Virus record (IMG/VR): IMGVR_UViG_3300045918_000492 | Span: 1-29,739 of that record | Length of the DNA: 29,739 bases | DNA from: a virus | Strand: one strand, 5' to 3' | Shown: positions 6,464 to 13,737 of the stretch, in pieces | Layout: every line of letters begins with the position of its first letter | Position numbering within the stretch: the stretch's first letter is position 1 | Translations under genes and position numbers: made by a program | The notes under the pieces: model-generated | What the model was told of the DNA's origin: nothing | Database searches by the model: none | The model's input: only the letters and a program-made list of their open reading frames with translations

Positions 6464-6760
6464 ATGGGTGATCTTCTTGTCAGCAAGGCCGACCTGGCCG
6501 AGGTGCTAAAGGATCTGATCCCCAAGGCACCCGTCCGCCTGCCTCGCTACTTCCGTTTCCCGGATGAGATCCGCGAAATGTTAGGCGGTGGACCATCGGT
6601 AGTCACCATCCGCAACTGGAAGACCAGCTACGGACTCAAGACCACCAAGATCGGCGCGGCCTCCTATGTCTATGAGGATGATTGGTTCAACTGGGTCAAA
6701 AACAACACAAAGATCATGGCCGCCAAGCCAAGGAATCGTGGCGACCGTTTGAGTAAATAA
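6464..6760 (+). CDS. Excisionase-like DNA-binding protein
   Basis: A 98-residue protein. The centre (LPRYFRFPDEIREMLGGGPSVVTIRNWKTSYGLKTTKIGAASYVYEDDWFNWVKNN) reads as a winged-helix/MerR-like domain as in phage excisionases and Cox proteins: a helix-turn-helix with TIRNW recognition and a wing ending in YVYEDDW. It could be the directionality factor for int or another early regulator. It is one base after a tiny ORF on the same strand. No good Shine-Dalgarno precedes the ATG, so coupling is likely. Confidence 0.5.
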   Translation: MGDLLVSKADLAEVLKDLIPKAPVRLPRYFRFPDEIREMLGGGPSVVTIRNWKTSYGLKTTKIGAASYVYEDDWFNWVKNNTKIMAAKPRNRGDRLSK

Positions 6761-7038
6761 ATTTGATATGGTTTTGGCATGAATGTATCGGGACTACTTT
6801 TTTTGCCGTTGATTTAAAGCAAACCCATGGATCGCCCCGCGTAATCATACCAGAGAGCAATATCAAGAAAAAATATGGTGTTTCCCTTATTTTTTAGGCC
6901 GCTTTGAGCAGTGCCACCATTATCCGTGATGTGGGTGTTTTCGATGTCCTCCTTAACTCTTGCCATTTGAGCCTGCTGCCCCTGGTAGGCAAATCACGGA
7001 ACAGGGGATCTTTTCTAATAACTAAGGGGATATTTTTG
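6761..7038. other. Intergenic region without a supported gene
   Basis: 278 bases between the excisionase-like gene and the next gene. An open frame continues upstream of 7039 to 6904, but its residues look unlike the rest of the protein and the ribosome site (AAGGGGA) favours 7039. On the minus strand 6894-7030 reads as a Lys/Arg-rich, protein-like stretch (LPTRGSRLKWQELRR, then TPTSRIMVALLKAA) and might be the remnant of a decayed inserted gene. I cannot identify it. Confidence 0.4.
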
Positions 7039-7497
7039 ATGAGCCGAGCATCCAGACAATCATTGGCGCTGATCAGCGTGGTGCATGGCGGCATTCGAGC
7101 CGTGCAACAGTGCTTTACTCTCGGTGATGAGTTCGCTGTCATGGTCAAACTAGCCGACACCAGAGTACAGGACGTAGTGATCCACTGGCCAACATCCGGC
7201 GACGAAGCCGCCAATCAGGCATGGATTGCCGAACAGTTGCACGAGTGGGGCGTTGTCCTCGAATCCATGCCGCAAAAATGGACGATCATGGCCAATGTCT
7301 CAATCAGCCTGACCATCCTCGCCGACCTCTACGACAAGGTTACATGCCGAGGGAAAAAAGTTGCTCTGCAGGGCCTGTTTGTCTACCTGTCGGCGATCCA
7401 AGATTTCCTGAATGACGCCGGCAACAGCTTCGGAGATTACGAGTATGCTTCTGACTGTGTGTCCAGACTCTATAACATCATCGGTTTCGAGCCATGA
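7039..7497 (+). CDS. Unknown early phage protein
   Basis: A 152-residue protein beginning MSRASRQSLALISVVHGGIRAVQQ, with AAGGGGA before the ATG. It is acidic to neutral and without membrane segments: a first part with strands (FAVMVKLADTRVQDVVIHWP), then helices (EAANQAWIAEQLHEWG, SLTILADLYDKVTC, LFVYLSAIQDFLNDAG). I do not recognise a family. Its stop overlaps the next gene start (ATGA at 7494), so it belongs to the same operon as the DUF1599-like protein. Confidence 0.6.
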   Translation: MSRASRQSLALISVVHGGIRAVQQCFTLGDEFAVMVKLADTRVQDVVIHWPTSGDEAANQAWIAEQLHEWGVVLESMPQKWTIMANVSISLTILADLYDKVTCRGKKVALQGLFVYLSAIQDFLNDAGNSFGDYEYASDCVSRLYNIIGFEP

Positions 7498-8282
7498 TCT
7501 GCAATTTTTCTCAGCATGAGCCTCTGAAGGTGATGAGTTTTGAGTCATTCAGGATGCTTTGCGAAAAGAAGTACACCAAAGCCAATGAAAGTTTGACCGC
7601 CTTTGCTGTTGGCTGTGTCAAATGCCAATGCGGCCAGGCCATCGCCAAGGGTACAAAAAAAGACCTACCCGATAATGTCGGGATCATCGAGATCAACAAA
7701 CCAGAGGAGGGGGCCATGCCATTCGGAAAATGTGTTGGGTGTAGTCGTACACTAAGTATCAGAGGTAAAGGGTTGTGCTCGTGTTGTTTCAAAAAAGATA
7801 GCCTAGGCCAGCTGACACCAAACCAGGAAAAGCTTGCGGCTGAACGCAAGTTCGCCGAGAAAAATAAACAGATCGATGTTGATCAAGACAATGGCGGTTT
7901 CTTGGGAACCCCTGAAGAAGTTAAGCTCTCCACTATCGATGCCGCCCTTGAAACTGTGCCAGAGTCGGTCAAAGAGGCATACAGCCGACAAGAAAGGGAC
8001 ATTACCCCAACGGACACCATGCGTAATGCCATTGCTCAAGTGTGTGAGGAGATGTGCCAATTCCTTTTGCTCAAAAACGCCAGCTATGGAGACAGCGCTT
8101 CGAACCCAGTGCGGATTTTCTCAAAGGCCAAGCCGCTAGAGCAGATCAACGTCCGTATCGACGATAAGTTGTCACGGATGATGAGGGGCAACGCCTACCC
8201 AGGCGACGATGACGAACAAGACCTGATCGGCTATCTGCTGCTAAAAAGAGCCATAAAATTAAACAACGGCATCATGGCATGA
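7494..8282 (+). CDS. Zinc-finger protein with DUF1599 (Nmad1)-like C-terminus
   Basis: A 262-residue protein. The N-terminal half has three Cys groups, including CVKCQCGQ (about residue 41) and CVGCSRTLSIRGKGLCSCC (about residue 80), resembling a small zinc knuckle. After a charged linker, residues 172-258 (ITPTDTMRNAIAQVCEEMCQFLLLKNASYGDSASNPVRIF, then NVRIDDKLSRMMRGNAYPGDDDEQDLIGYLLLKRAI) look like the DUF1599 / nucleotide-modification-associated domain found in phages. Such proteins are proposed, not shown, to act in phage base modification. An alternative start at 7533 follows GAAGGTG closely. The zinc domain fused in front is unusual to me. Confidence 0.55.
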   Translation: MICNFSQHEPLKVMSFESFRMLCEKKYTKANESLTAFAVGCVKCQCGQAIAKGTKKDLPDNVGIIEINKPEEGAMPFGKCVGCSRTLSIRGKGLCSCCFKKDSLGQLTPNQEKLAAERKFAEKNKQIDVDQDNGGFLGTPEEVKLSTIDAALETVPESVKEAYSRQERDITPTDTMRNAIAQVCEEMCQFLLLKNASYGDSASNPVRIFSKAKPLEQINVRIDDKLSRMMRGNAYPGDDDEQDLIGYLLLKRAIKLNNGIMA

Positions 8283-9079
8283 TCACCATCAAAGTAGACG
8301 ATTCCCAGGTCAAGTCCATGCTGGCATCGTTCCCCAAGCAAGCCAGCCGTGCCTTGGAGATGGCCATCGATAAGACGGCCTTCAAAGTCAAGGAACGGGT
8401 GGTAGGCGAGATGAAGAAAGTATTCGACAAGCCTACACCATGGACGCTGAACTCCCTCAAGGTTACAAAAACCAAGGGCCACAACATGACCGCCATCATT
8501 GGCTTCAAAGAGCCAGATCGCAAAGGCGTGCCGTTGACCGAGCACTATCTAGTAAGTGAGGTTGTAGGTGGGGCGCGGCGCAAGAAGGGGCTTGAGATTG
8601 CGCTTGGTGCAAAGTTTGGTGGTGATGTTGGCAGCCTTATCCCTGCCCCTGGCTCAAAGCGAAATGCCTATGGCAATGTCACTGGTCAATCAATCCAAAA
8701 TATAATTGCTTCCCTCAAATCTGAGGGTGGATCGAACAGAGAGTTCATCTATTTGCCAAAAGGCAGCGGCAACAGACTACCAGGCATCTATCAACGTATC
8801 AAGGATGGCAAGGGCTTTGGGCGCAAGACAACCAAGACCCTGCCCTTTGGTAGCTGGCAGGCGGGCCGCAAACGTGGGCGCTTTGGCAGCACAGCAAACT
8901 TCGCAGTGGCAGACGCACGGGCCATCGTTGGTAGAGGTCTCAAGGCCATCATGCTCAAAGGTCGCGATGTCAATTACAAGGCCAGGTTGCCATTCTACGC
9001 CATTGGGCAAAAGGTAGTTGATCAAGAGTTCCCAACCCTGTTCTCTGCAGAGTTCGCCAAGATCATGGGCCACCCTTAA
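8279..9079 (+). CDS. Phage protein resembling tail or head-completion proteins
   Basis: A 266-residue basic protein: MITIKVDDSQVKSMLASFPKQASRALEMAIDKTAFKVKERVV, then FDKPTPWTLNSLKVTK, then VPLTEHYLVSEVVGGARRKKGLE, LIPAPGSKRNAYGNVTGQSIQNII, and a Gly/Arg-rich segment with FIYLPKGSGNRLPGIYQRI. The (R/K)PTPWTLNSL and AYGN-x-T/S-x-x-Q-I motifs resemble unnamed proteins of tailed phages; the N-terminus recalls minor tail or tail-completion proteins. Its position among early genes, upstream of the primase, is unusual for a virion protein. The start overlaps the previous stop by four bases. Confidence 0.5.
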   Translation: MITIKVDDSQVKSMLASFPKQASRALEMAIDKTAFKVKERVVGEMKKVFDKPTPWTLNSLKVTKTKGHNMTAIIGFKEPDRKGVPLTEHYLVSEVVGGARRKKGLEIALGAKFGGDVGSLIPAPGSKRNAYGNVTGQSIQNIIASLKSEGGSNREFIYLPKGSGNRLPGIYQRIKDGKGFGRKTTKTLPFGSWQAGRKRGRFGSTANFAVADARAIVGRGLKAIMLKGRDVNYKARLPFYAIGQKVVDQEFPTLFSAEFAKIMGHP

Positions 9080-9331
9080 TCCCCCTCACCCCCTTCAATG
9101 AGAACCACACCCAAAAGAATGATGAACCCCTTCAGCGCCACAGACGGCGGTCTCCGCGCCACAGTGCGACCACCACGGCGCGGAAAGGTACTCCTGGGAA
9201 CTGCCCTTATGCGGGGCTTTCGAGCTCCGGGGGTTTTGTCCGGTGATTTTTTTTGGATGTGTGGAAAAATGTAATTTTGTTGATTTTCGGTTAATTACAA
9301 AAAACGTCAATTTTTTGACACAAGGAGCACC
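9080..9331. other. Intergenic leader upstream of the helicase
   Basis: 252 bases. A 50-codon ORF (9122-9274) is open but has no ribosome site and unusual composition, so it is doubtful. At 9240-9253 a long T run follows a short CCGG stem, which could terminate early transcripts. Just before the helicase ribosome site is a small palindrome GTCAA-TTTT-TTGAC (9306-9319) that could affect translation. Confidence 0.4.
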
Positions 9332-10846
9332 GTGATTGTTGATTCTGAATTTGTCCTGAGTTGCCTGGTTGCTAATGAGCTGGGGGATGGCATGCTTTAC
9401 GCCGCCCTGCACCGTAACCAGTTCATTTTCGCCAAGAACTCTCAGCAGTGGTATGCCTGGGATAGACACTCCTGGATACGCGACGACATGGATCGCGCCG
9501 TATCGGCGGTGGAGAATGTCGCTAACTGCTACGCCATGGAGATCAAGAACCTGGGTGAAGAGATGGCCACCGCAATGTCCGAACCCACCCCTGAGGAACA
9601 AAAAAGCGACCCTCTCAAGCGGAAAATCGGCGAAATATGCCGCCGCATCAGGAGACTGCGCACCGACCAGGGCCGCAAGAACTGCCTGAAGTTCGCCCAC
9701 ACCAACCCCAGCAACCCGCTGTCGATAAACGGGGTAGAGTTCGATCAGAAACCATGGCTCCTGGCCTGCGCCAACGGCGTTATCAACCTGAAGACCGGCG
9801 TCCTTGAAACCGGCAGGCAAGAGGATTTCCTGTGCAAGAGATCGCCGATTGACTTCCTCGACATCAATACCCCGGCCCCGACCTGGAAACGGGTATTTGA
9901 AGAGATCAACGATGGCAATCAGGAGATCATCAGCTACCTGCACCGCCTCTATGGCTACGGTATCACCGGCCTGCACAGCGAACACGTCTTTCCGGTGCTG
10001 CAAGGACGTGGAAGAAACGGCAAATCCATCGTGGTCGAGTGTTTGAGCCATGTCCTGGGCGAACACGCCGGGCCGGTGGCGGCCGAGATGTTGCTTGAGT
10101 CGCCACGCGGGGCCTCGGCCAGCCAATCAACGCCGGAAATCATGGATCTGAAGGGCATGCGCCTGGTCTTTGCCAGCGAGACCGACGATGGCCGGCGCTT
10201 TTCAGCCTCCCGCGTCAAGTGGCTCACCGGTGGCGATACCCTGAAATCACGGGGGCTCTACGACCGACACATCACCGAGTTCGAACCCACTCACCTCCTG
10301 CTCCTGCTCACCAACCACAAGCCGGTGGCGCCGGATACCGATTTCGCCTTTTGGGAGCGCTGTTTTTTGGTGCCGCACAACCTTTCCTTTGTTGATCGCC
10401 CACCAACAGGACCCCACGAACGGGCCGCTGACAAGACCATTCCTGACAAACTGCGCGGGGAGTCGTCCGGCATCCTCTCCTGGCTGGTGCGCGGCTGCCT
10501 TGAGTGGCAGGAACTCAAAGGGCTGCACCCGCCTGACTCGATCATCGAGGCTACCAACGAGTATCAGGACGATGAGAACTACATGACCGCCTTCATCTCA
10601 TGTTGCTGCATCGATGATGATCTGGCCCGTACCTCTGCCGCCGATCTCTATAAGGCCTTTGTCCTCTGGTACCAGGCCAACGTCAACGCTAAAAAAGCCT
10701 ACACCCCGGCCCAGAAGGGCTTCACCTCAAAGGTCAAGGCGTTGGAACGCTATAACTTTCTGAAATCGAACGGGCTCAATTTCTTTAGAGGAGTGCGCTT
10801 AAACGACGACTATGCCCTCCAGATCCTGGACGCAGGAGAGGACTGA
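9332..10846 (+). CDS. P4-type phage helicase (SF3, D5_N)
   Basis: A 504-residue replicative helicase of the phage/plasmid P4 primase C-terminal family. Residues 140-215 form the D5_N region (PWLLACANGVINLKTGVLE, then SYLHRLYGYGITG). The SF3 motor follows: Walker A GRGRNGKS (225-232), Walker B-like RLVFASE (277-283), VKWLTGGD (296-301) and the motif C asparagine in LLLLLTNHKP (N328). There is no Toprim domain; that lies in the next gene, so the two activities fused in P4 alpha are split. It begins with GTG after AAGGAG. It would unwind phage DNA at initiation. Confidence 0.9.
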   Translation: MIVDSEFVLSCLVANELGDGMLYAALHRNQFIFAKNSQQWYAWDRHSWIRDDMDRAVSAVENVANCYAMEIKNLGEEMATAMSEPTPEEQKSDPLKRKIGEICRRIRRLRTDQGRKNCLKFAHTNPSNPLSINGVEFDQKPWLLACANGVINLKTGVLETGRQEDFLCKRSPIDFLDINTPAPTWKRVFEEINDGNQEIISYLHRLYGYGITGLHSEHVFPVLQGRGRNGKSIVVECLSHVLGEHAGPVAAEMLLESPRGASASQSTPEIMDLKGMRLVFASETDDGRRFSASRVKWLTGGDTLKSRGLYDRHITEFEPTHLLLLLTNHKPVAPDTDFAFWERCFLVPHNLSFVDRPPTGPHERAADKTIPDKLRGESSGILSWLVRGCLEWQELKGLHPPDSIIEATNEYQDDENYMTAFISCCCIDDDLARTSAADLYKAFVLWYQANVNAKKAYTPAQKGFTSKVKALERYNFLKSNGLNFFRGVRLNDDYALQILDAGED

Positions 10847-10983
10847 CCAGGGTTCTCAAGTGCTTAAGTTCTTAGTTTTCACCAAACCTCTCTAAGCACA
10901 CACCTACGCATACGCTATTTATTACAATTCTTATCACTTAAGCACTTAACATAAAAAAAAGAATAAAAGAAAAGATAAAAACT
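10847..10983. other. A+T-rich spacer with inverted repeats, candidate origin
   Basis: Between the helicase and primase genes the DNA becomes A+T-rich. An 11-bp element AAGTGCTTAAG (10858-10868) recurs in inverse as CTTAAGCACTT (10937-10947), with the overlapping CACTTAAGCACTTAA making a repeated core. A region of purine-rich A/G runs (10950-10980) follows. Repeats in A+T-rich DNA beside replication genes could be an origin or an operator. Nothing proves either. Confidence 0.35.
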
Positions 10984-12459
10984 ATGCTTAACGTACTGGA
11001 AATGCTTCATAATAAGGGAATTTCTACCCGCAGGGCTGGTCAAAGCCACGGCGGCGAGCACCACTCGTCCTGCCCTGGTTGCGGCGATGGCGGCCCCAGA
11101 AAGCCTGCTCAGGGCCTCTCTGATCGTTTCCAGACCTGGCCTGACCGTAAACCAGGCGGTCAGTATTGCTGCCGCCAGTGTGGCCTGCACGGCGATAATA
11201 TCCAGTTCCTGCGCGACTTCGACGGCATGGGCTACAAGGAGGCCTGCGCCGACCTTGGCATCGAAGTCAAGAACCACAACCAACCCAGCCGCCGTCTACC
11301 CCTCACCCCCAAGGCCATGCCTGTCAGTAACCCTATCCCCACCCATAGCCCTGTGGCTCACGATCTGCCTGCAGACGCCTGGCGTACCAAGGCCGGTGAG
11401 CTGGTCGATGCCTGCCACCTGGCGCTGCTTGACAATGCCCCGGCCCTCTCCTGGCTCGCTGCCCGTGGTCTGGGACTGGAGGCCGTCAACCGCTACCGCT
11501 TAGGCTACAACCTGGCAACCCTCTACAAGTCACGGCCAGCCTGGGGCCTGCCGGAAGAGAAGGAGGAAGGCCAGCGGCCAAAACCCCTGTGGATACCTGC
11601 CGGGCTGATCCTGCCCCTGTTCGATGCCGAAAGCGGTGAGGTCATCCAGATCCGCATCCGCCGCACCAGGCAGGAGATGTCCACCATGTTGCCGAACCTG
11701 AAATATTACGTCCTGCCCGGCTCCAGCACCGCCACCTTCGTGGTCAATCCAGCCGCCCGTGCCCAGGTGGTGGTAGAATCCGGACTTGATGCCATGCTAG
11801 TGGGCAGCCTGCAGCCGAAACTGCTTGGCGCCTGCTGCACCTGGAACGCCACCGCCAAGCCGGATCAGGCCGCCACCAAAATCATCAATCAGGCCGCCAC
11901 CGTGCTTATCGCCCTCGATGCGGATGCGGCTGGAGATCGTGGCGCCGACTGGTGGCTCCAGGCCTTCAGCCACTCCCGCCGCCTACGCCCCACCGCCAAA
12001 GACCCCGGCGACATGATCAAAGCCGGTATTGACCTGGCCGCCTGGCTGTGGGACGCCCTGCCGCCCGCTATCACCCTGTTTCATCCGCTTACAGGTGTAA
12101 AAAACCAGCCTGTAGCTGTCGACCAGGCAAGGGAGGGAGTTCCTAATCCTCATGGCCTGTCAAATTCGGGGGTCGGGGGGGTGGATCTTACGCCTACGGC
12201 ACAAGGGGAAAAACCGGCCCCTGATTCGCTAGGCCCGGTGCCCCGATTAGCCCTGCTCATGCAGCAGTACCGGGTATTGATCGCCAAGAAGGTGGACGAT
12301 AACGGTTCTTTCCTGAAGATCAAGGGTTTGAATCACTGCCCCGGCCCGATTGCCGATGAGCTCAGCGACCTCATCTGGTTTCAGCCGACGGTAGGCAAGC
12401 TGCTCGATACGCTACCAGTTGGCCTGCTCAGCGCCCGGGAGGTCATGCGTGGCTGTTGA
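10984..12459 (+). CDS. DnaG-like primase (CHC2 zinc finger and Toprim)
   Basis: A 491-residue primase-like protein. Residues 27-67 hold a CHC2-type zinc finger (HHSSCPGCG and QYCCRQCGLHGDNIQFL). A Toprim domain lies at about 261-345: VVVESGLDAML with Glu265 and Asp269, ALDADAAGD with Asp312 and Asp314, then KDPGDMIKAG. The C-terminal 100 residues are low-complexity and then helical. It would make RNA primers for phage replication together with the SF3 helicase upstream. No clear ribosome site lies before the ATG. It overlaps the small-terminase gene by 11 bases. Confidence 0.88.
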   Translation: MLNVLEMLHNKGISTRRAGQSHGGEHHSSCPGCGDGGPRKPAQGLSDRFQTWPDRKPGGQYCCRQCGLHGDNIQFLRDFDGMGYKEACADLGIEVKNHNQPSRRLPLTPKAMPVSNPIPTHSPVAHDLPADAWRTKAGELVDACHLALLDNAPALSWLAARGLGLEAVNRYRLGYNLATLYKSRPAWGLPEEKEEGQRPKPLWIPAGLILPLFDAESGEVIQIRIRRTRQEMSTMLPNLKYYVLPGSSTATFVVNPAARAQVVVESGLDAMLVGSLQPKLLGACCTWNATAKPDQAATKIINQAATVLIALDADAAGDRGADWWLQAFSHSRRLRPTAKDPGDMIKAGIDLAAWLWDALPPAITLFHPLTGVKNQPVAVDQAREGVPNPHGLSNSGVGGVDLTPTAQGEKPAPDSLGPVPRLALLMQQYRVLIAKKVDDNGSFLKIKGLNHCPGPIADELSDLIWFQPTVGKLLDTLPVGLLSAREVMRGC

Positions 12460-12991
12460 GCTTGAATTTACCGATACCGCCGTCGTCTCCAACGTATTGC
12501 GCTACGTCCACGACTGCGGGCTCAAGATCAGCCGCGCCGGTCTGGATCTGCATATCAAACACGGCCTCCTGCGCCGCGACAAAAACGGCCAATTCAGCGC
12601 CAAGGCGGTCAAGCGTTACGCCCATGAACGACTAGACCTGATTACCACTGGCATGACCGCTGCTGAGGGTGAAGACAACCTCATGCGGGATAAGTTGATC
12701 GAAGACATCAAGCTCAAGCGCGTCCAGCGCCAGCGTGAAGAGCTTCGCCTGGAAGCAGAGCAGGGCCGCTTCCTGCCCCGCGCCGAAGTCGAACTGGAGC
12801 TGGCAGGCCGGGCGGCGGTGCTGGCGGCGGGCTATGAGCACATGGTCTACTCGCGGGCCGCCGAGTTTATGGCCGCCACTTCGGTCGAGCAGCTGATTGC
12901 CGCCATGCTGGTCGCCAAGGATGAATGGCTGCACCAATACGCCTCAAGCCAGGGATTTGAGGTGGTCTTTACAGAGGAGGGAAACCCATGA
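12449..12991 (+). CDS. Terminase small subunit-like DNA-binding protein
   Basis: A 180-residue protein from the GTG at 12449, preceded by GGGAGG. The N-terminal 60 residues resemble a Nu1-type winged helix (NVLRYVHDCGLKISRAGLDLHIKHGLLRRDKNGQFSAKAVKRYAHERL). A long charged helix follows (EDNLMRDKLIEDIKLKRVQRQREELRLEAEQGRFLPRAEVELELAGRAAVLAAGYEHM). This layout (HTH, coiled coil, C-terminal helices) is typical of lambda-like small terminases, which recognise DNA for packaging and recruit the large subunit. It is separated from terL by about 5 kb of antirepressor and integron genes, which is unusual. Confidence 0.65.
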   Translation: MAVELEFTDTAVVSNVLRYVHDCGLKISRAGLDLHIKHGLLRRDKNGQFSAKAVKRYAHERLDLITTGMTAAEGEDNLMRDKLIEDIKLKRVQRQREELRLEAEQGRFLPRAEVELELAGRAAVLAAGYEHMVYSRAAEFMAATSVEQLIAAMLVAKDEWLHQYASSQGFEVVFTEEGNP

Positions 12992-13179
12992 AAAAAAATA
13001 TGCAAGATAACCCCTACGCTTACTGCCACGACCCTAAAAAACCAAGTGGCGACATAACCATCATGTTCACCAGAAAGAGGGCGAACGGCAGCAATAAAGA
13101 CAGCTCGGCCGTTATCCCCAAGCGGTTGATTCCGAAAATTATAGCAATCCTACATCGTGTTGATCGTGGAGAGTTGTGA
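12988..13179 (+). CDS. Small unknown protein downstream of the small terminase
   Basis: A 63-residue basic protein: MKKNMQDNPYAYCHDPKKPSGDITIMFTRKRANGSNKDSSAVIPKRLIPKIIAILHRVDRGEL. Its ATG overlaps the small-terminase stop by four bases and is preceded by GAGGAGGG, so translation is well supported. No family is recognised. Its 3' end overlaps a convergent minus-strand gene by 41 bases. Confidence 0.6.
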   Translation: MKKNMQDNPYAYCHDPKKPSGDITIMFTRKRANGSNKDSSAVIPKRLIPKIIAILHRVDRGEL

Positions 13180-13345
13180 TGAGAATGGTCTTACCCTTGT
13201 CTTTTTTCTTAGGCGGGTGGTGTCGCAAGTGAAACATCACGATCTTTGCCGCCTGGTCATTGGTAAGCTCGGTGTAAGCGACAACCCTGTAAAAAACACC
13301 GCTGATGTTGAAGGTCGTCGGGTGGGTAATGTTTGGAAGTTCCAT
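13139..13345 (-). CDS. Small minus-strand protein of unknown function
   Basis: A 68-residue protein: MELPNITHPTTFNISGVFYRVVAYTELTNDQAAKIVMFHLRHHPPKKKDKGKTI... A strong ribosome site (GGAGG, seven bases before the ATG) supports it. The ISGVFYRVVAYTELTNDQAAKI core looks like a small beta-helix fold. It is alone on the minus strand in a rightward region and lies just upstream of the antirepressor leader, so it might be a lysogenically expressed moron, but that is a guess. Confidence 0.55.
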   Translation of the reverse strand: MELPNITHPTTFNISGVFYRVVAYTELTNDQAAKIVMFHLRHHPPKKKDKGKTILITTLHDQHDVGLL

Positions 13346-13434
13346 GGTTTTTCCTCCTGGTGTGAAATGGTTGATGGTTTGGACGCCAGCGGCCAGAGTA
13401 GCACAGGGGGGATTTTTGAGAAACGGAGAAAGTT

Positions 13435-13737
13435 ATGCATGAAAAATTTATGTTGACAAAGAAGAGCATAGCTGGCTATTCTTTCCCTGCACCGTCAATA
13501 GGCGGTGTCGGGTTTGAGATCCCGAATCAAAGGCGGACGCGTACCGCCACATTTCCGATGTTTGGCGGTTTTTTTGCGTCCATTGCATGGCTTGCTCCCT
13601 TTGGGCAGGCTATGTGGGGGGCGAAAGCCCGCCGGGTGCCTTTGACCGGTATCTCAACCCGCATAGCCCTGCCCATTTTGCGTTTGAGATCGCATGGGTG
13701 GGAAATATTTCCCCTCTTCAAAGGAGCACGACCATGA
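13435..13737 (+). CDS. Icd/Ash-like ORF overlapping the C4 RNA
   Basis: A 100-codon ORF ending in an ATGA overlap with the antirepressor start. Its middle and end (FPMFGGFFASIAWLAPFGQAMWGAKARRVPLTGI, then PILRLRSHGWEIFP) match the recalled pattern of proteins annotated as Icd-like host cell division inhibitors or Ash family proteins, which overlap C4 RNA upstream of phage antirepressors. In P1, Icd from the c4-icd-ant operon blocks cell division. Whether it is translated here is uncertain: its composition is dictated by the RNA, and the first ATG (13435) lies upstream of the likely transcription start. A second frame is also open across this region. Confidence 0.45.
   Translation: MHEKFMLTKKSIAGYSFPAPSIGGVGFEIPNQRRTRTATFPMFGGFFASIAWLAPFGQAMWGAKARRVPLTGISTRIALPILRLRSHGWEIFPLFKGARP
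13453..13482 (+). promoter_or_regulatory. Sigma70-like promoter of the antirepressor operon
   Basis: TTGACA at 13453-13458 and TATTCT at 13477-13482, with an 18-base spacer. It is well placed to drive a transcript beginning near 13489 that carries the leader hairpins, the C4 RNA and ant. Confidence 0.5.
13544..13575 (+). terminator. Leader terminator before the C4 RNA
   Basis: A hairpin CCGCC-ACAT ... ATGT-TT-GGCGG (13544-13568) is followed by seven T (13569-13575). It is a good intrinsic terminator inside the ant leader. An alternative pairing with the preceding GGCGG (13532-13536) exists, so it could be switched like an attenuator. Confidence 0.6.
13588..13670 (+). ncRNA. c4: C4-type antisense RNA upstream of the antirepressor
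   Basis: The segment with GGCTTGCTCCCTTTGGGCAG, GGGCGAAAGCCCGCCGGGTG and TTTGACCGGTATCTCAACCC matches my recollection of the conserved phage C4 antisense RNA (P1/P7 family), including the GCGAAAGC tetraloop hairpin and the GCCGGGTGCCTTTGACCGGT region. In P1/P7, C4 is processed from the ant transcript and base-pairs with the ant leader to block translation. Here it lies on the same strand, directly before a BRO-type antirepressor and inside an Icd-like ORF, as in P1. Exact ends are approximate. Confidence 0.7.

Noticed and set aside
6894-7030. Protein-like minus-strand stretch resembling a decayed gene
   Set aside because: Too short to identify and partly antisense to the next gene; mentioned as a possible relic only.
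9122-9274. A 50-codon ORF before the helicase
   Set aside because: It has no ribosome site and odd composition; it is noted only inside the intergenic entry.
9095-10126. A 343-codon minus-strand ORF opposite the helicase gene
   Set aside because: It is a shadow of the SF3 helicase frame, which carries clear Walker motifs; the minus-strand product has no recognisable motif.
13587-13733. N-terminal extension of the antirepressor to 13587
   Set aside because: It would translate the C4-like RNA; the ATG at 13734 has a good ribosome site and begins right before the BRO-N domain.
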